NCBI GenBank assembly: GCA_951812315.1
Contig: CATOSA010000032.1
Span: 62,001-126,000, forward strand
DNA: 64,000 nt
DNA from: an uncultured Burkholderiales bacterium
GTDB taxonomy: Bacteria > Pseudomonadota > Gammaproteobacteria > Burkholderiales > Eutrophovitaceae
Direction of reading: 5' to 3'
Part shown: positions 26,647 through 36,175 of the stretch, one piece after another
How the letters are laid out: each line of letters begins with the position of its first letter
Position numbering within the stretch: position 1 is the first letter of the stretch
Notes under the pieces: model-generated
The model's database searches: none
What the model saw: the letters and a program-made list of their open reading frames with translations, nothing else
Told to the model about the DNA's origin: nothing
Made by a program: the position numbers and the translations under genes

Positions 26647-28419
26647 TCACCCGGGAAGTGCATGATTGTCTATCGAACGGCTTACTAGCTGTCTGTAAAG
26701 CGCCTTGTCTTCGTCAGACAACTCGCCTTGCCGGCTTTTGTCGAGCAATTCGTCGATACGTGCCTTGCTCAAACGTTGTTCAATGGATTGCCACGCGGCC
26801 AGAAAATCTGCCTCGAGCGCCTCTTCATCGAATCCGTTACCTTCCCAGGCAAGAAGGCCGGCGGCCTGAAAACGGCCGACCAGAGGCTCGTGTGGACTGC
26901 CCCGAAATCTCTCGACAACGGCCTGAACATTGGGGTTATCTACCCCGATCTCAAGTAACTGGAGCACAAACTCTATTTCAGCGGCAGCGTAATCAGCGGC
27001 GGCGATGTCGCAAAACTCCTTGAAGCGCCCAATGTCAATCTGCCGCGCCAATGCTGGCGACACGAGCAGCATTTCACCCAGATGGCGCAGCACCGACGGC
27101 CGTTCAGCCACCTTGCGCGCGGCGACCTGCCTGCGAACCGGCGGTTGGATGTCATAACGGTCGTAAAGTTCAGATTGTGAAACACCACCAAGCTCAGCAA
27201 CCCGCTTACGCAAAACCAGAGAAAGCATCGGCGCCTTGACCGCGGCCAGCAAAGGTTTGGCATCTTGCAGGAATTTGGCTTTTCCTTCGGCGCTGCGCAT
27301 GTCAACGCGTGCTGCAATTTCCTGGAACAGGAACTCTGACAAGGGCTGCGCTTGCGTCAGTAATCGTTCAAACGCCTCCTTACCATCCCGGCGTACGTAG
27401 CTGTCAGGGTCATCTCCTTCCGGAAGAAACAAGAAACCAATCTGCTTGCCATCGGCCAGTTGCGACAAACTGTTTTCAAGCGCCCGCCAGGCAGCACGCC
27501 GGCCTGCGGCGTCCCCGTCGAAACAAAATACCGCGCGATCGCACTGCTTCAGCAGTTTCTGCACCTGCCAGGGCGTGGTCGCGGTGCCTAGCGTGGCAAC
27601 CGCATAGTCAACGCCACATTGAGCAAGAGCAACGACGTCCATGTAGCCTTCGACAACGACAATTGTGCCGGATCGCCGGATGCCGGCACGCGCCTGTACC
27701 AACCCGTAGAGCTCCCGCCCTTTCTCGAATAGCGGCGTTTCCGGCGAATTCATATACTTTGGCTCGCCTGCATCAATGACGCGACCGCCGAAACCAATAA
27801 TATTTCCACGCTGATTCTGAATGGGAAACATCACCCGATCGCGGAACCGGTCGTAGCGCCGACCTTGCTTTCCCTCGACGACGAGCCCGGCGCTTACAAG
27901 CGCTTTGGATTTGCCGTACTCGCCAAACTCCGCCTCTAGTCCTTGCCAGTCATCGCGCGCATAGCCAAGCCCGTAGCGCGCGGCAATCTCACCTGAGAGA
28001 CCACGGCCTTTGAGATAGTCAATCGCACGCTCCGACTCCTTGAGGCACTGTTTATAGAAGTGGGCCGCCTGTGAAATCACACCGACGAGATTCTCCTCGG
28101 CGCCGGGTGGTTTGTCTTTTGGCGCTTCAATCTCCGGAACGGTTATGCCCGCCCGAACGGCAAGCTCTTTGACAGCATCGATAAACCCCATTCCCAGATA
28201 TTCCATTAGAAACGAGATCGCAGTGCCGTGGGCGCCACAGCCGAAGCAGTGATAGAACTGTTTGCTTTGGCTGACAGTAAAAGAAGGCGTCTTTTCGTTG
28301 TGAAAAGGACAGCGCGCGGACAAATTGGAACCCGAGCGCTTCAACGCAATGTGCGATTCGACGATATCGACCACGTCTACCCGGCTCAGAAGGTCGTCGA
28401 TAAAAGATTGTGGAATCAT
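26647..28419 (-). CDS. dnaG: DNA primase DnaG
   Basis: This 590-residue primase makes RNA primers at the replication fork. The N-terminal zinc ribbon is CPFHNEKTPSFTVSQSKQF followed by CFGCGAHG. The catalytic core and TOPRIM domain show YGLGYARDDW, FGGRVIDAGEPKYMNSPETP, VVVEGYMDVVALAQCGV (metal Glu) and FCFDGDAAGRRAAWRAL (metal Asp-x-Asp). The C-terminal helicase-binding domain begins near residue 450. Length matches the family. The ATG at 28419 is followed at once by the conserved IPQSFIDDLLSRVDVVDIV. Confidence 0.97.
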   Translation of the reverse strand: MIPQSFIDDLLSRVDVVDIVESHIALKRSGSNLSARCPFHNEKTPSFTVSQSKQFYHCFGCGAHGTAISFLMEYLGMGFIDAVKELAVRAGITVPEIEAPKDKPPGAEENLVGVISQAAHFYKQCLKESERAIDYLKGRGLSGEIAARYGLGYARDDWQGLEAEFGEYGKSKALVSAGLVVEGKQGRRYDRFRDRVMFPIQNQRGNIIGFGGRVIDAGEPKYMNSPETPLFEKGRELYGLVQARAGIRRSGTIVVVEGYMDVVALAQCGVDYAVATLGTATTPWQVQKLLKQCDRAVFCFDGDAAGRRAAWRALENSLSQLADGKQIGFLFLPEGDDPDSYVRRDGKEAFERLLTQAQPLSEFLFQEIAARVDMRSAEGKAKFLQDAKPLLAAVKAPMLSLVLRKRVAELGGVSQSELYDRYDIQPPVRRQVAARKVAERPSVLRHLGEMLLVSPALARQIDIGRFKEFCDIAAADYAAAEIEFVLQLLEIGVDNPNVQAVVERFRGSPHEPLVGRFQAAGLLAWEGNGFDEEALEADFLAAWQSIEQRLSKARIDELLDKSRQGELSDEDKALYRQLVSRSIDNHALPG

Positions 28420-28576
28420 CTTCTGTGCGCCCGGATAGCCTCGGTGAGGTTTGCAAAAAACGCAGCCGACAATGCAATCGACCGTAGGATTATAGGCGAG
28501 ATTGACGCGTTCGCCTTGCGCCTATTGAAATCTGGCTGGCGCGCGACGAACTTGAGCGCCGTCGTCGGCGGTGAAA

Positions 28577-29023
28577 TCAGACGCTCAAGCGTGCCTTTAC
28601 GATCGTCGAAACAACAGACATATCGGCTCTTCCTGCGAGCTTGCTCTTGAGCAGGCCCATGACATTGCCCATGTCTCGAACGTTCTGCGCGCCTGATTCG
28701 GAAATTGCAGTTGAAACGGCATCTTCCACCTCAGACTCGGACAACGCCTGCGGCATGTAGGCCTGTAGCACCTCCAGTTCAAACTTTTCTACTTCGGCCA
28801 GATCTGCCCGGGCTGCTTTTTCATACTGGGCGATCGATTCACGGCGCTGCTTGATCATCTTTTCGACAACGCCAATCACGTCCTGGTCGGTAAGGTCCTT
28901 ACGTTCGTCGACTTCCTTTTGTTTAATCGACGCAAGAAGCAAACGAATTGCAGACAGGCGTTGCGAATCCTTGGCACGCATCGCCACTTTCATTTCTTCA
29001 TTTATCTGTGATTTGAGGTCCAT
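28577..29023 (-). CDS. GatB/YqeY-domain protein
   Basis: I choose the ATG at 29023 (CTGCGGAG upstream), giving 148 residues, typical of YqeY. The conserved start is MDLKSQINEEMKVAMRAKD; later come RLLLASIKQKEVDER, IKQRRESIAQYEKA, EVLQAYMPQALSE and DMGNVMGLLKSKLAGRAD. The family resembles the tRNA-binding tail of GatB and may bind tRNA. It sits between rpsU and dnaG, its normal place. The open frame extends upstream through a 15-base tandem repeat, which is probably untranslated. Confidence 0.92.
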   Translation of the reverse strand: MDLKSQINEEMKVAMRAKDSQRLSAIRLLLASIKQKEVDERKDLTDQDVIGVVEKMIKQRRESIAQYEKAARADLAEVEKFELEVLQAYMPQALSESEVEDAVSTAISESGAQNVRDMGNVMGLLKSKLAGRADMSVVSTIVKARLSV

Positions 29024-29025
29024 TG

Positions 29026-29085
29026 GATTTCTCCGCAGTAGATTTCTCGGCAGTGAATTTCCCCGCGGTGGATTTCCCCGACTAC
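29026..29085 (-). repeat. Four 15-bp tandem repeats ahead of yqeY
   Basis: Units at 29026-29040, 29041-29055, 29056-29070 and 29071-29085 follow the pattern GATTTCYCCGCAGTA with 2-6 changes each. On the coding strand each unit presents GGAGAAATC or GGGGAAATC, so the 5' UTR holds four Shine-Dalgarno-like motifs, the last being the one used. Confidence 0.75.
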
Positions 29086-29237
29086 ATATTCCCAACGCAG
29101 TATGCTTGGCGCACTGTCCGGGACATTTTCTCAGCGAAGAGATTGAGGGGACAATGGCTCCGCTGTCGCAGGGCACAAATACAAAACCGTGAATGGCCAT
29201 TAGCCACTCACCGTTCGATTACTCTTGCGGTCGCCGC

Positions 29238-29283
29238 CGGGACTACCTTTTCCCGGCGTACGGGACTACCTTTTCCCGGCGTA
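29238..29283. repeat. Perfect 23-bp tandem duplication between yqeY and rpsU
   Basis: Units 29238-29260 and 29261-29283 are identical and begin CGGGACTACC. A third partial copy (CTTTTCCCGGCGT) follows to about 29303, alternating with ATTCACG. Each copy contains the inverted pair CGGGA and TCCCGG, so single-stranded forms can fold. Confidence 0.8.
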
Positions 29284-29318
29284 ATTCACGCTTTTCCCGG
29301 CGTCAATTCACGTCAAGG

Positions 29319-29531
29319 TCAATACATGCGCGGCGGCAATATCTGGCTGCGCAGGCGCTTGTGATGGCGCTTCACGGCAGCAGCGAGCTTACGCTTGCGC
29401 ACAGTTGTAGGTTTCTCGTAGTACTCACGGGTGCGCAACTCGGCCAGCAGCCCGGTTTTCTCAACAGTGCGCTTGAAACGCCGCAATGCGACCTCAAACG
29501 GCTCATTTTCCTTTACTCGAATCGTCGGCAT
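29319..29531 (-). CDS. rpsU: 30S ribosomal protein S21
   Basis: The 70-residue protein starts at the ATG at 29531: [38 protein letters not shown], then a basic tail ending [10 protein letters not shown]. Length and sequence are normal for bS21. It heads the rpsU-yqeY-dnaG-rpoD order and is divergent from tsaD. The longer open frame from 29654 runs into the promoter region and was not used. Confidence 0.96.
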   Translation of the reverse strand: MPTIRVKENEPFEVALRRFKRTVEKTGLLAELRTREYYEKPTTVRKRKLAAAVKRHHKRLRSQILPPRMY

Positions 29532-29666
29532 AGAATGAAAGACTTCCCGTAATCGTGCTGAGCTTTTGGAGAAAGGTGCGCATTCTAACAATAATCCCAT
29601 GATTTGCAAACTGAAAGTGCCGCACAAAACTGCTGCGATGCCCCGCCTCCGCATGGCCTGGCCGCA

Positions 29667-30692
29667 ATGCTAGTACTCGGCATTGAGACCTCTTGCGACG
29701 AAACCGGCGTCGCTTTGTACGATATCAACAGCGGACTGCTCGGACATCGCGTTCACTCCCAAGTCGCGCTTCACGCAGAATATGGCGGCGTCGTCCCCGA
29801 ACTGGCTTCACGTGATCATGTTCGTCGCCTGCTGCCGATGATCGAAGCGCTGCTCATTGAGCACGGGCATAGTGTGGGCGACCTCGACGGAATCGCTTAC
29901 ACCAAGGGCCCCGGACTCGCCGGCGCCCTCCTGGTCGGCGCATCCGTAGCCTCAGCGCTGTCCTATGCGCTGTCCATTCCGGTCGTGGGCGTACATCACC
30001 TCGAAGGCCATCTGCTGTCACCATTACTGGCAAAACCGGCTCCCGAATTTCCATTTGTGGCGCTACTGGTCTCGGGCGGACACACACAGTTAATGGCCGT
30101 TGAGGCGGCCGGTCAATACCGGTTATTGGGGGAGACGCGCGACGACGCAGCCGGTGAAGCCTTCGACAAGACAGCAAAATTACTTGGTTTGCCCTACCCG
30201 GGCGGCCCGGCGCTCGCCGAACTTGCAGAGAAGGGCGAACCGACACGGTTCAAGCTCCCTCGGCCGATGCTCGCAAGCGGCGACCTGGACTTCAGTTTCA
30301 GCGGGCTAAAAACCGCGGTTCTTATGCTCAGTCAGCAGGTATCTGATGGTCAGGGCGAAAAAGCAGACATCGCAGCCGGATTCCAGGAGGCCATTGTCGA
30401 CGTACTCAGCACAAAATGTGTTTTGGCGATGAAGGCGACTGGCATGTCCCGGCTGGTAGTCGCCGGCGGCGTGGGCGCAAATCGCAGGCTACGGGACCGA
30501 TTGGACGCAGCAGGCAGCAGTGGCGGCTTCGCAGTCTTCTACCCCCCGGTTGAGTTATGTACCGACAATGGCGCGATGATCGCATTTGCCGGTGCGCAGC
30601 GTATCCGGCAAGGTCTGACAGGTGCTCAGCCGTTCAGTGTGCAGCCAAGATGGGGCCTCGAATCGTTGCCCGCGATCGTCGCGCACACGTGA
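29667..30692 (+). CDS. tsaD: tRNA N6-threonylcarbamoyladenosine transferase TsaD
   Basis: From the ATG at 29667 this gives 341 residues. TsaD transfers the threonylcarbamoyl group from TC-AMP to A37 of ANN-decoding tRNAs, within the TsaBDE complex. Signatures: [19 protein letters not shown] at the start, [11 protein letters not shown], the metal motif HHLEGH (His pair), [28 protein letters not shown] and [16 protein letters not shown], with [12 protein letters not shown] at the end. It is divergent from rpsU, as in most gammaproteobacteria. Confidence 0.97.
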   Translation: MLVLGIETSCDETGVALYDINSGLLGHRVHSQVALHAEYGGVVPELASRDHVRRLLPMIEALLIEHGHSVGDLDGIAYTKGPGLAGALLVGASVASALSYALSIPVVGVHHLEGHLLSPLLAKPAPEFPFVALLVSGGHTQLMAVEAAGQYRLLGETRDDAAGEAFDKTAKLLGLPYPGGPALAELAEKGEPTRFKLPRPMLASGDLDFSFSGLKTAVLMLSQQVSDGQGEKADIAAGFQEAIVDVLSTKCVLAMKATGMSRLVVAGGVGANRRLRDRLDAAGSSGGFAVFYPPVELCTDNGAMIAFAGAQRIRQGLTGAQPFSVQPRWGLESLPAIVAHT

Positions 30693-30739
30693 CTGGAGCC
30701 GCCGTCATCAGCGCACGCTCCAACTCAATCACCAACAGG

Positions 30740-31348
30740 TTAGCCAGCTCCGAACCCGATACGACTTTCCGTTCCAGCGCGGAGCTTTGATATGTTGCCG
30801 CGATGTCGCCAAAGTAACAGCAGCGCCATGCATATGATTGCTGGGACAAACCATGATTTTCCAAGGAACGCCAAAGACACAAGAGGTGCCGAGATGGCCG
30901 CAACGATCGCGGCGAGAGACGAATAACGCGTGGCGAGCGCAATGACGATCCATATGCCCAGGATTGTCGCGCCCATTGCCACATTTATGGCCAGCAGAAT
31001 TCCGGCTGCAGTTGCCACCCCTTTGCCGCCTCGAAGCCGGAAATACAATGGATATAAGTGTCCGAGAAATGCTGCCAGCGCGACTGCGGCAGGCACCCAC
31101 TCAGCGACACCCTGTTCGGCGCCAAACTGGCTGTCGGCGATAAGCTGCGCAAGCCACAATGCGAAAACACCTTTCGCCGCATCACCCAGCAAGGTCAGGA
31201 TTGCCGCATATTTGTTACCGGTGCGCAACACATTGGTCGCGCCCGGGTTGCCCGAACCATAGCTGTGTGGACTGGGCAAACCCAATGAACGGCTTACCAG
31301 TACCGCGAACGATACTGATCCGATGAGATAGCCGACAACAACCAGCAT
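30740..31348 (-). CDS. plsY: Glycerol-3-phosphate acyltransferase PlsY
   Basis: I start at the ATG at 31348 because the first membrane helix (MLVVVGYLIGSVSFAVLVS) begins there; 202 residues result, as expected. The three conserved cytoplasmic loops are present: GSGNPGATNVLRTGNK, GHLYPLYFRLRGGKGVATAAG and RHRGNISKLRAGTE. PlsY moves the acyl group from acyl-phosphate to glycerol-3-phosphate in the inner membrane. It is convergent with tsaD and downstream of xerD (25 bases). Confidence 0.96.
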   Translation of the reverse strand: MLVVVGYLIGSVSFAVLVSRSLGLPSPHSYGSGNPGATNVLRTGNKYAAILTLLGDAAKGVFALWLAQLIADSQFGAEQGVAEWVPAAVALAAFLGHLYPLYFRLRGGKGVATAAGILLAINVAMGATILGIWIVIALATRYSSLAAIVAAISAPLVSLAFLGKSWFVPAIICMALLLLWRHRGNISKLRAGTESRIGFGAG

Positions 31349-31373
31349 TATGGACAACAGCAATTGCACTCCT

Positions 31374-32270
31374 TCATCCGCGCGGATGATGTTTTGCGTG
31401 TAATTCCTTGAGCCGTTCTCGTGCGACGTGAGTATATATCTGGGTCGTCGAAATATCCGAATGCCCCAGCAACATTTGCACGACGCGCAAATCCGCACCG
31501 TGATTCAATAAATGTGTAGCGAACGCGTGCCGAAGCGTGTGTGGCGAAACCGGTTTGCGTATTCCCGACGCTGCCGCATAGCGTTTGATCAGATTCCAGA
31601 ATGCCTGCCTTGTCATGCCATTGCCGCGCGCAGTCACAAACAACGCGTCGCAAGTGCGCCCGCCAAGCAGAACACCGCGCGCTTCTGCCAGGTAATCGCG
31701 GATCCAGTCGAGCGCTTCCTCTCCGAGCGGAACCAGGCGTTCCTTGGCGCCTTTGCCGAGTACGCGAAGTACCCCCGCATCCTGATTAAGCTGCGAAAAA
31801 TTCAGTGACACCAGTTCCGAAACCCTTAGCCCGCTTGCATAAAGCGTCTCGAGCATCGCCCGATCACGCAAGCCGCGTGGTGTCATTACATCAGGCGCAT
31901 CGATGAGGGCCTGGACATCTTCCTCGATAAGGCTACCCGGCAGGCTGCGTGGCAATTTCGGCGCATCGATCTGCAGACTCGGGTCATTGTCAATATTCCC
32001 TTCGCGATACTGGAATCGGTAGAAACGCTTGAGGCTGGACAATAACCTGGCGGCTGAGCGCGGCTTGATGTCATTGCGGAAACGTTGCGCAAGATATTCG
32101 AGAAGGTCACCGTGCGTCGCATCGACAAGGGTCTTGTGGTGCGACTTTGCCATCCACTCGGAAAAGATTCTCAAATCACGGCGATAACTGTCGAGCGAAC
32201 TGCGCGACAATCCGTCCTCGAGCCATAGTGCGTCACAAAATTCGTCCAGAAGAGCGGCATCAGTACTCAC
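31374..32270 (-). CDS. xerD: Site-specific tyrosine recombinase XerD
   Basis: This is a 298-residue tyrosine recombinase. The N-terminal SAM-like domain starts LLDEFCDALWLEDGLSRSSL; the catalytic domain has ASGLRVSELVSL (Arg), GKGAKERLVPLG (Lys), SPHTLRHAFATHLLNHGADL (His-Arg), LGHSDISTTQIYTHV (His and nucleophile Tyr). Sequence and length fit XerD, which resolves chromosome dimers at dif with XerC. It starts 12 bases after the methyltransferase gene stop, and its frame is complete. Confidence 0.95.
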   Translation of the reverse strand: MSTDAALLDEFCDALWLEDGLSRSSLDSYRRDLRIFSEWMAKSHHKTLVDATHGDLLEYLAQRFRNDIKPRSAARLLSSLKRFYRFQYREGNIDNDPSLQIDAPKLPRSLPGSLIEEDVQALIDAPDVMTPRGLRDRAMLETLYASGLRVSELVSLNFSQLNQDAGVLRVLGKGAKERLVPLGEEALDWIRDYLAEARGVLLGGRTCDALFVTARGNGMTRQAFWNLIKRYAAASGIRKPVSPHTLRHAFATHLLNHGADLRVVQMLLGHSDISTTQIYTHVARERLKELHAKHHPRG

Positions 32271-32282
32271 TCCACCGGGCTC

Positions 32283-32774
32283 CTATTCTGGAACTACGCC
32301 TTGTTCGTGAGAAAGCAACCAGCGCTTTATGCCGAGTTCAGCATCACCGGTTGTGTGCATGAATCCCCCGATGCCATTGCGCGCCACGATCCGGTGACAA
32401 GGAATTATCAGAGGAATCCGATTATCGCCGCAGGCACCGCCGACCGCGCGCGGCGCCGATCCAATGCGCTCCGCCACCTCTCCATAGGTCAGCGTTTGTC
32501 CGGCAGGAATTTCGCACATCACCCTCCAGACACGCTTGCGAAAGTCACTACCCTCAATTTGCAGCGGCAAGTCGAAAACAAATTCCGGTTCGGCGAGGTA
32601 ATGCTCAATCTGCCGCAAAACCTCTCTTGCCAGGGAGTTCTTCGGGGGTGACAACGCCACACCATCTGGAAGGTAGCGCAAACCCGTTACGGCTGCGCCG
32701 TTGGTCCGAATGCCAAGCACAGCAAATGGGGCTGCATATGTTGCATCGAAATTTCCTTCCGAAATGCTGTGCAT
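32283..32774 (-). CDS. ogt: Methylated-DNA--protein-cysteine methyltransferase
   Basis: The ATG at 32774 gives 163 residues. The C-terminal domain shows GSDFRKRVWRVMCEIPAGQT, the recognition helix TYGEVAERIGSAPRAVGGAC and the active site LIIPCHRIVARNGIGGF, with the acceptor Cys in PCHR. It removes alkyl groups from O6-alkylguanine in a suicide reaction. Ogt and Ada-C have the same layout; there is no Ada N-terminal domain, hence ogt. It lies 12 bases upstream of xerD. Confidence 0.92.
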   Translation of the reverse strand: MHSISEGNFDATYAAPFAVLGIRTNGAAVTGLRYLPDGVALSPPKNSLAREVLRQIEHYLAEPEFVFDLPLQIEGSDFRKRVWRVMCEIPAGQTLTYGEVAERIGSAPRAVGGACGDNRIPLIIPCHRIVARNGIGGFMHTTGDAELGIKRWLLSHEQGVVPE

Positions 32775-33115
32775 TATCGAGTTCGCAGTATATTCGCCAC
32801 CACCAGCCGCGTGATTATGTCCCCTGCTCCGTTTGTCGACAATATCACCACCGGCAGCAGGTGAATCACCGACAATGCGCATGCATGATAAACCTGTGCA
32901 GCCTTGTGTCGCTGGCGCCGCCAATAACGGGCAAGTGACATTGAGGCGATCGACGCATACGTTATCCGCAACAGTTTTCGGGATCCAGGCGCTTCGTAAC
33001 ACAGATACATAGCGTCAAAACCCGCGAACCAGCACCCAACCGGCCTGCCCCGTCCGGGCGGCAAGTTTGTAGAAGCCTGATTTCAGTGCCGCACAACTGC
33101 AATCACGCGGGCACT
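32775..33115. other. Intergenic stretch between ogt and rplS terminator
   Basis: I see no gene in these 341 bases. The promoter for ogt-xerD-plsY should be here, but no strong consensus stands out. Confidence 0.45.
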
Positions 33116-33146
33116 AAAAATGGCGGCCAATTGGCCGCCATTTTTT
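33116..33146 (-). terminator. Bidirectional terminator after rplS
   Basis: A perfect 20-base palindrome (33121-33140, TGGCGGCCAATTGGCCGCCA) is flanked by five A on the left and six T on the right, so it can act on both strands. It lies 20 bases after the rplS stop. Confidence 0.9.
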
Positions 33147-33166
33147 CGCAAGCAACTGGTCAGTGC

Positions 33167-33613
33167 TTATTCAGCGACTTTTTCCGCGCCATTCTCTGCC
33201 GGGCCGCCGTCAGCCTTCGACGACACCACGTCCGCCTTTGCTGCGCGCTTGCTATATCTGGTAAGTTTTTCGCGAATACGCGCAGACTTGCCGGATCGCT
33301 CGCGCAAATAGTAAAGCTTGGCGCGACGCACTGCCCCGCGGCGTTTTACTTCGATGCCTGCAATCACTGGTGAATGGGTCTGGAATGTCCGCTCAACCCC
33401 TTCGCCCGACGACATTTTGCGAACGATAAAAGACGAATTCAGCCCGCGATTGCGCTTGCCGATTACCACGCCCTCGAACGCCTGAATACGCCTGCGTTCT
33501 CCTTCGACAACATTAACACTGACGGCCACCGTATCGCCGGGGGCAAACTCGGGAATAGTCTTGCCAAGTCGCGTTATTTCTTCCTGCTCCAGCTTAGCAA
33601 TCAGATCCATCAT
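33167..33613 (-). CDS. rplS: 50S ribosomal protein L19
   Basis: This 148-residue protein matches bL19: [74 protein letters not shown]. The tail after residue 118 ([20 protein letters not shown] and beyond) is an extra 25 or so residues, low in complexity, not in E. coli L19. The ATG at 33613 overlaps the trmD stop (ATGA), which supports this start over the next ATG. Confidence 0.96.
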   Translation of the reverse strand: MMDLIAKLEQEEITRLGKTIPEFAPGDTVAVSVNVVEGERRRIQAFEGVVIGKRNRGLNSSFIVRKMSSGEGVERTFQTHSPVIAGIEVKRRGAVRRAKLYYLRERSGKSARIREKLTRYSKRAAKADVVSSKADGGPAENGAEKVAE

Positions 33614-34386
33614 TTCACCCCTGTCTTCTCCGTCTCGCCGTAGTCGGCTCTATATTCTTCCAGCAATTCTGCCTGTTCGGCATCAAGCTTCAATTTCTCG
33701 AGCAAATCAGGTCGGCGACGCCATGTCCTTCCCAGCGCCTGCTTCAATCGCCAGCGCTGAATTTCCGCATGATTTCCCGACAACAACACCTGCGGTACAG
33801 CCCGATCTGCATACACTTCCGGCCGCGTGTACTGCGGATAGTCGAGAATCCCATCGACAAACGACTCCTGCGTCGCGGAACAGGCATCGTTCAAGACACC
33901 CGGGATGCGTCGCACGATACTATCAATAATCACCATTGCCGCCAGCTCACCGCCAGACAGCACATAATCCCCAATCGAAACTTCTTCGTCGATTTCCAGC
34001 TCGATAAGCCTTTCATCGACACCTTCATAACGACCGGCCAGCATTACAAGGCCTTCGTCTCGCGCCAATTCATCCACAAATGCCTGATCAAGCGGCTTGC
34101 CCTGCGGGGACAAGTAGACGGTACGACTTCTGGCAACCCCGCAACTTTTCTGACGTGACCGCGCGGCACGAACTGCTTTGGCAAGCGGATCGGCCATCAT
34201 CACCATTCCGGGCCCACCACCATAGGGCCGATCATCGACACTGCGATACGCGTTGCCGGAAAAGTCGCGCGGATTCCACGCTACCAACTCAAAAAATCCG
34301 CTATCGCGCGCACGCCGCGTAATTCCATATTCGGTCAGCGCATTCAACATCTCCGGAAACAGCGTTACTACGTCGAAGCGCTTCAT
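33610..34386 (-). CDS. trmD: tRNA (guanine-N1)-methyltransferase TrmD
   Basis: From the ATG at 34386 this gives 258 residues. TrmD makes m1G37 in tRNAs, preventing frameshifts. The SPOUT knot is clear: [73 protein letters not shown], and a C-terminal [13 protein letters not shown] domain. It lies in the rpsP-rimM-trmD-rplS operon, 17 bases after rimM. Confidence 0.97.
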   Translation of the reverse strand: MKRFDVVTLFPEMLNALTEYGITRRARDSGFFELVAWNPRDFSGNAYRSVDDRPYGGGPGMVMMADPLAKAVRAARSRQKSCGVARSRTVYLSPQGKPLDQAFVDELARDEGLVMLAGRYEGVDERLIELEIDEEVSIGDYVLSGGELAAMVIIDSIVRRIPGVLNDACSATQESFVDGILDYPQYTRPEVYADRAVPQVLLSGNHAEIQRWRLKQALGRTWRRRPDLLEKLKLDAEQAELLEEYRADYGETEKTGVK

Positions 34387-34403
34387 CACAGGTGCACCTC
34401 TAG

Positions 34404-34892
34404 TTAGTAATCCAGCTCCCAATCTACCAGAAGCTTCCCTGCATCCAGGTCGACGTCCCTGACTACGGCTTCGACGAATGGCAACAGCTGCTCGCGTTCA
34501 CCTGCCACGATCACCACCGGGTTCGCGCCCGATTCGAACAGCCGCTCGACCTGACCAAGCAACTGTCCTTTTGTATTTTCTACCTTCAGCCCGACCAGGT
34601 CGGACCAGTAATACTCGCCAGCTTGCAACGCAGGCAGTAAATCACGCGGAATCGCAATTTCCCGCCCTTTCAGTGCATCTGCCTGGTCACGATCATGAAC
34701 TCCGGCAAAGCGCACCATCAGCGTACCGCCGTGAAGCGCCTTTTCGTCAATCTTGATACCGTCCCACCCGTTTGCAGCGGAAAGCCACCACTCTGGGTGC
34801 TGAAAAAGACTGTCCTTTTGCTCACTGTAGGACCGAACCCTGACCCAGCCCTTCAAACCGAATGGAGCGCTTATGCGCCCCATCACGATCAT
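34404..34892 (-). CDS. rimM: Ribosome maturation factor RimM
   Basis: The ATG at 34892 gives 162 residues: [20 protein letters not shown] (RimM N-domain), [40 protein letters not shown], then the PRC barrel WSDLVGLKV and VDWELDY end. RimM helps assemble the 30S head near S19. It begins five bases after the rpsP stop. The longer frame from 35051 overlaps rpsP and was rejected. Confidence 0.95.
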   Translation of the reverse strand: MIVMGRISAPFGLKGWVRVRSYSEQKDSLFQHPEWWLSAANGWDGIKIDEKALHGGTLMVRFAGVHDRDQADALKGREIAIPRDLLPALQAGEYYWSDLVGLKVENTKGQLLGQVERLFESGANPVVIVAGEREQLLPFVEAVVRDVDLDAGKLLVDWELDY

Positions 34893-34896
34893 CTCG

Positions 34897-35148
34897 TCAG
34901 GAGGCCTTGCCACCAAATTGCTTGACGAGACGAGCGGCCGTGTCGGAGAGCTTCGCACCCTTGCTCTTCCAGTGAGCAAGCCGCTCCATGTCCACACGCA
35001 GTCCTTCGCGCCCCTCGGGCGCCTTGGGATCGTAAAACCCCACTCGCTCAATGAAACGGCCGTCGCGCGGATTGCGCGAATCCGTCACAACCATGTTGTA
35101 GAAAGGTCTTTTTTTGGCGCCACCTCGCGCCAGTCTTATGACAACCAT
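34897..35148 (-). CDS. rpsP: 30S ribosomal protein S16
   Basis: The ATG at 35148 (CAGGGTG upstream) gives 83 residues: [39 protein letters not shown] and [20 protein letters not shown]. This is bS16 at full length. It is the first gene of the rpsP-rimM-trmD-rplS operon. In most relatives ffh is next upstream; here a DUF3530 gene and a restriction-modification island lie between. Confidence 0.96.
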   Translation of the reverse strand: MVVIRLARGGAKKRPFYNMVVTDSRNPRDGRFIERVGFYDPKAPEGREGLRVDMERLAHWKSKGAKLSDTAARLVKQFGGKAS

Positions 35149-35241
35149 CGATTCACCCTGTTTGAGGGGCGCCTGGTCCGGCACCCACTAAAAGCCAAGC
35201 GCACGATTTTACGCTTGTTTTTCTGCCCGTTGCAAGCTGGA

Positions 35242-36039
35242 TCAGCGCCCAGCAGCGCTTTGGTCGACGGAGTTGGCGGATGTCTGGCCCGCGCCATGGA
35301 AGACTGAGTCCAGGAATTCGACAATAACCTGGGTTAATTCGTCTTCCTTGTCCTCGAAGAAATGCGGGGCGTCCTTCAGAATCGCCTGTCGCGAACCCGG
35401 CACTTTCATGATTTGCTGTTTGCGTTCGTATCCACCGACTTGAGTGATGACCCAGTCTTCGGTTCCATAGACGTCCATAGCCGGAATCTTGATCCTGAAC
35501 ATCTCCTGCAAGCCATTGATAATACTTATAAATACCCAGGCTTTTACGGCAGTCTCATCGGCCGCGATGAGGTACTCGTTGGCCATTGTGGCACCGAGGC
35601 TATGCGACACAATGGCAATATCTTCAAATCCTTGCTCCTGCAGAAACTTCGCCGATAAATCGTAGCGCTCGCCTGCGTCAGAATAGGTCGGGATATAGTC
35701 GCCAACCTTGGCACCCGGGCCCAGGACCGGCAACTGGATTGCCAACGTGTTGTATCCCTGGTCAGCGAGCTTCATGCGCAGGATGCCATACAGCTCCCAG
35801 TCGGGGTTCCACCCACGACCATGGCCAATAATGATCGCCCCCCGCGGATTTTCGGCCTCGGTATAAATAGCCAGAAACTTGTGCCCGTTGCTTTGCTCGA
35901 TCCATTCAGGATCACCTACCAGAATCGATGGCAATACCTGTTCGGCCCAGCGAGTCTCACGCTCGTAATCGAGGTTAATCGCGAGAGCCACTGGTGCTGC
36001 CATCAAGGAAAATAGAAATATCAGTAATCGTTTGGTCAT
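35242..36039 (-). CDS. Exported DUF3530-type alpha/beta hydrolase
   Basis: Starting at the ATG at 36039 (GGAG upstream) this gives 265 residues with a signal peptide (LLIFLFSLMAAPVALA). The alpha/beta fold shows GAIIIGHGRGWNPDW (oxyanion strand), YNTLAIQLPVLG, the nucleophile elbow AIVSHSLGATMANEY, VYGTEDWVI (acid) and KDAPHFFEDKEDE (His). This matches DUF3530 proteins, whose substrate is not known. It ends 93 bases before rpsP and lies between the operon and the island. Confidence 0.82.
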   Translation of the reverse strand: MTKRLLIFLFSLMAAPVALAINLDYERETRWAEQVLPSILVGDPEWIEQSNGHKFLAIYTEAENPRGAIIIGHGRGWNPDWELYGILRMKLADQGYNTLAIQLPVLGPGAKVGDYIPTYSDAGERYDLSAKFLQEQGFEDIAIVSHSLGATMANEYLIAADETAVKAWVFISIINGLQEMFRIKIPAMDVYGTEDWVITQVGGYERKQQIMKVPGSRQAILKDAPHFFEDKEDELTQVIVEFLDSVFHGAGQTSANSVDQSAAGR

Positions 36040-36175
36040 TGCGCTACTTCTCCAGTCAAACCCCGGCTCACGACCAGGAAAAAGAACTTGATTCCGATAC
36101 CATTTTGAATGGGGATTATACACTTAACTAACCTTGCCGTCGATGGTGCCCATAGGTATAATGGGCCAAGCTGTC

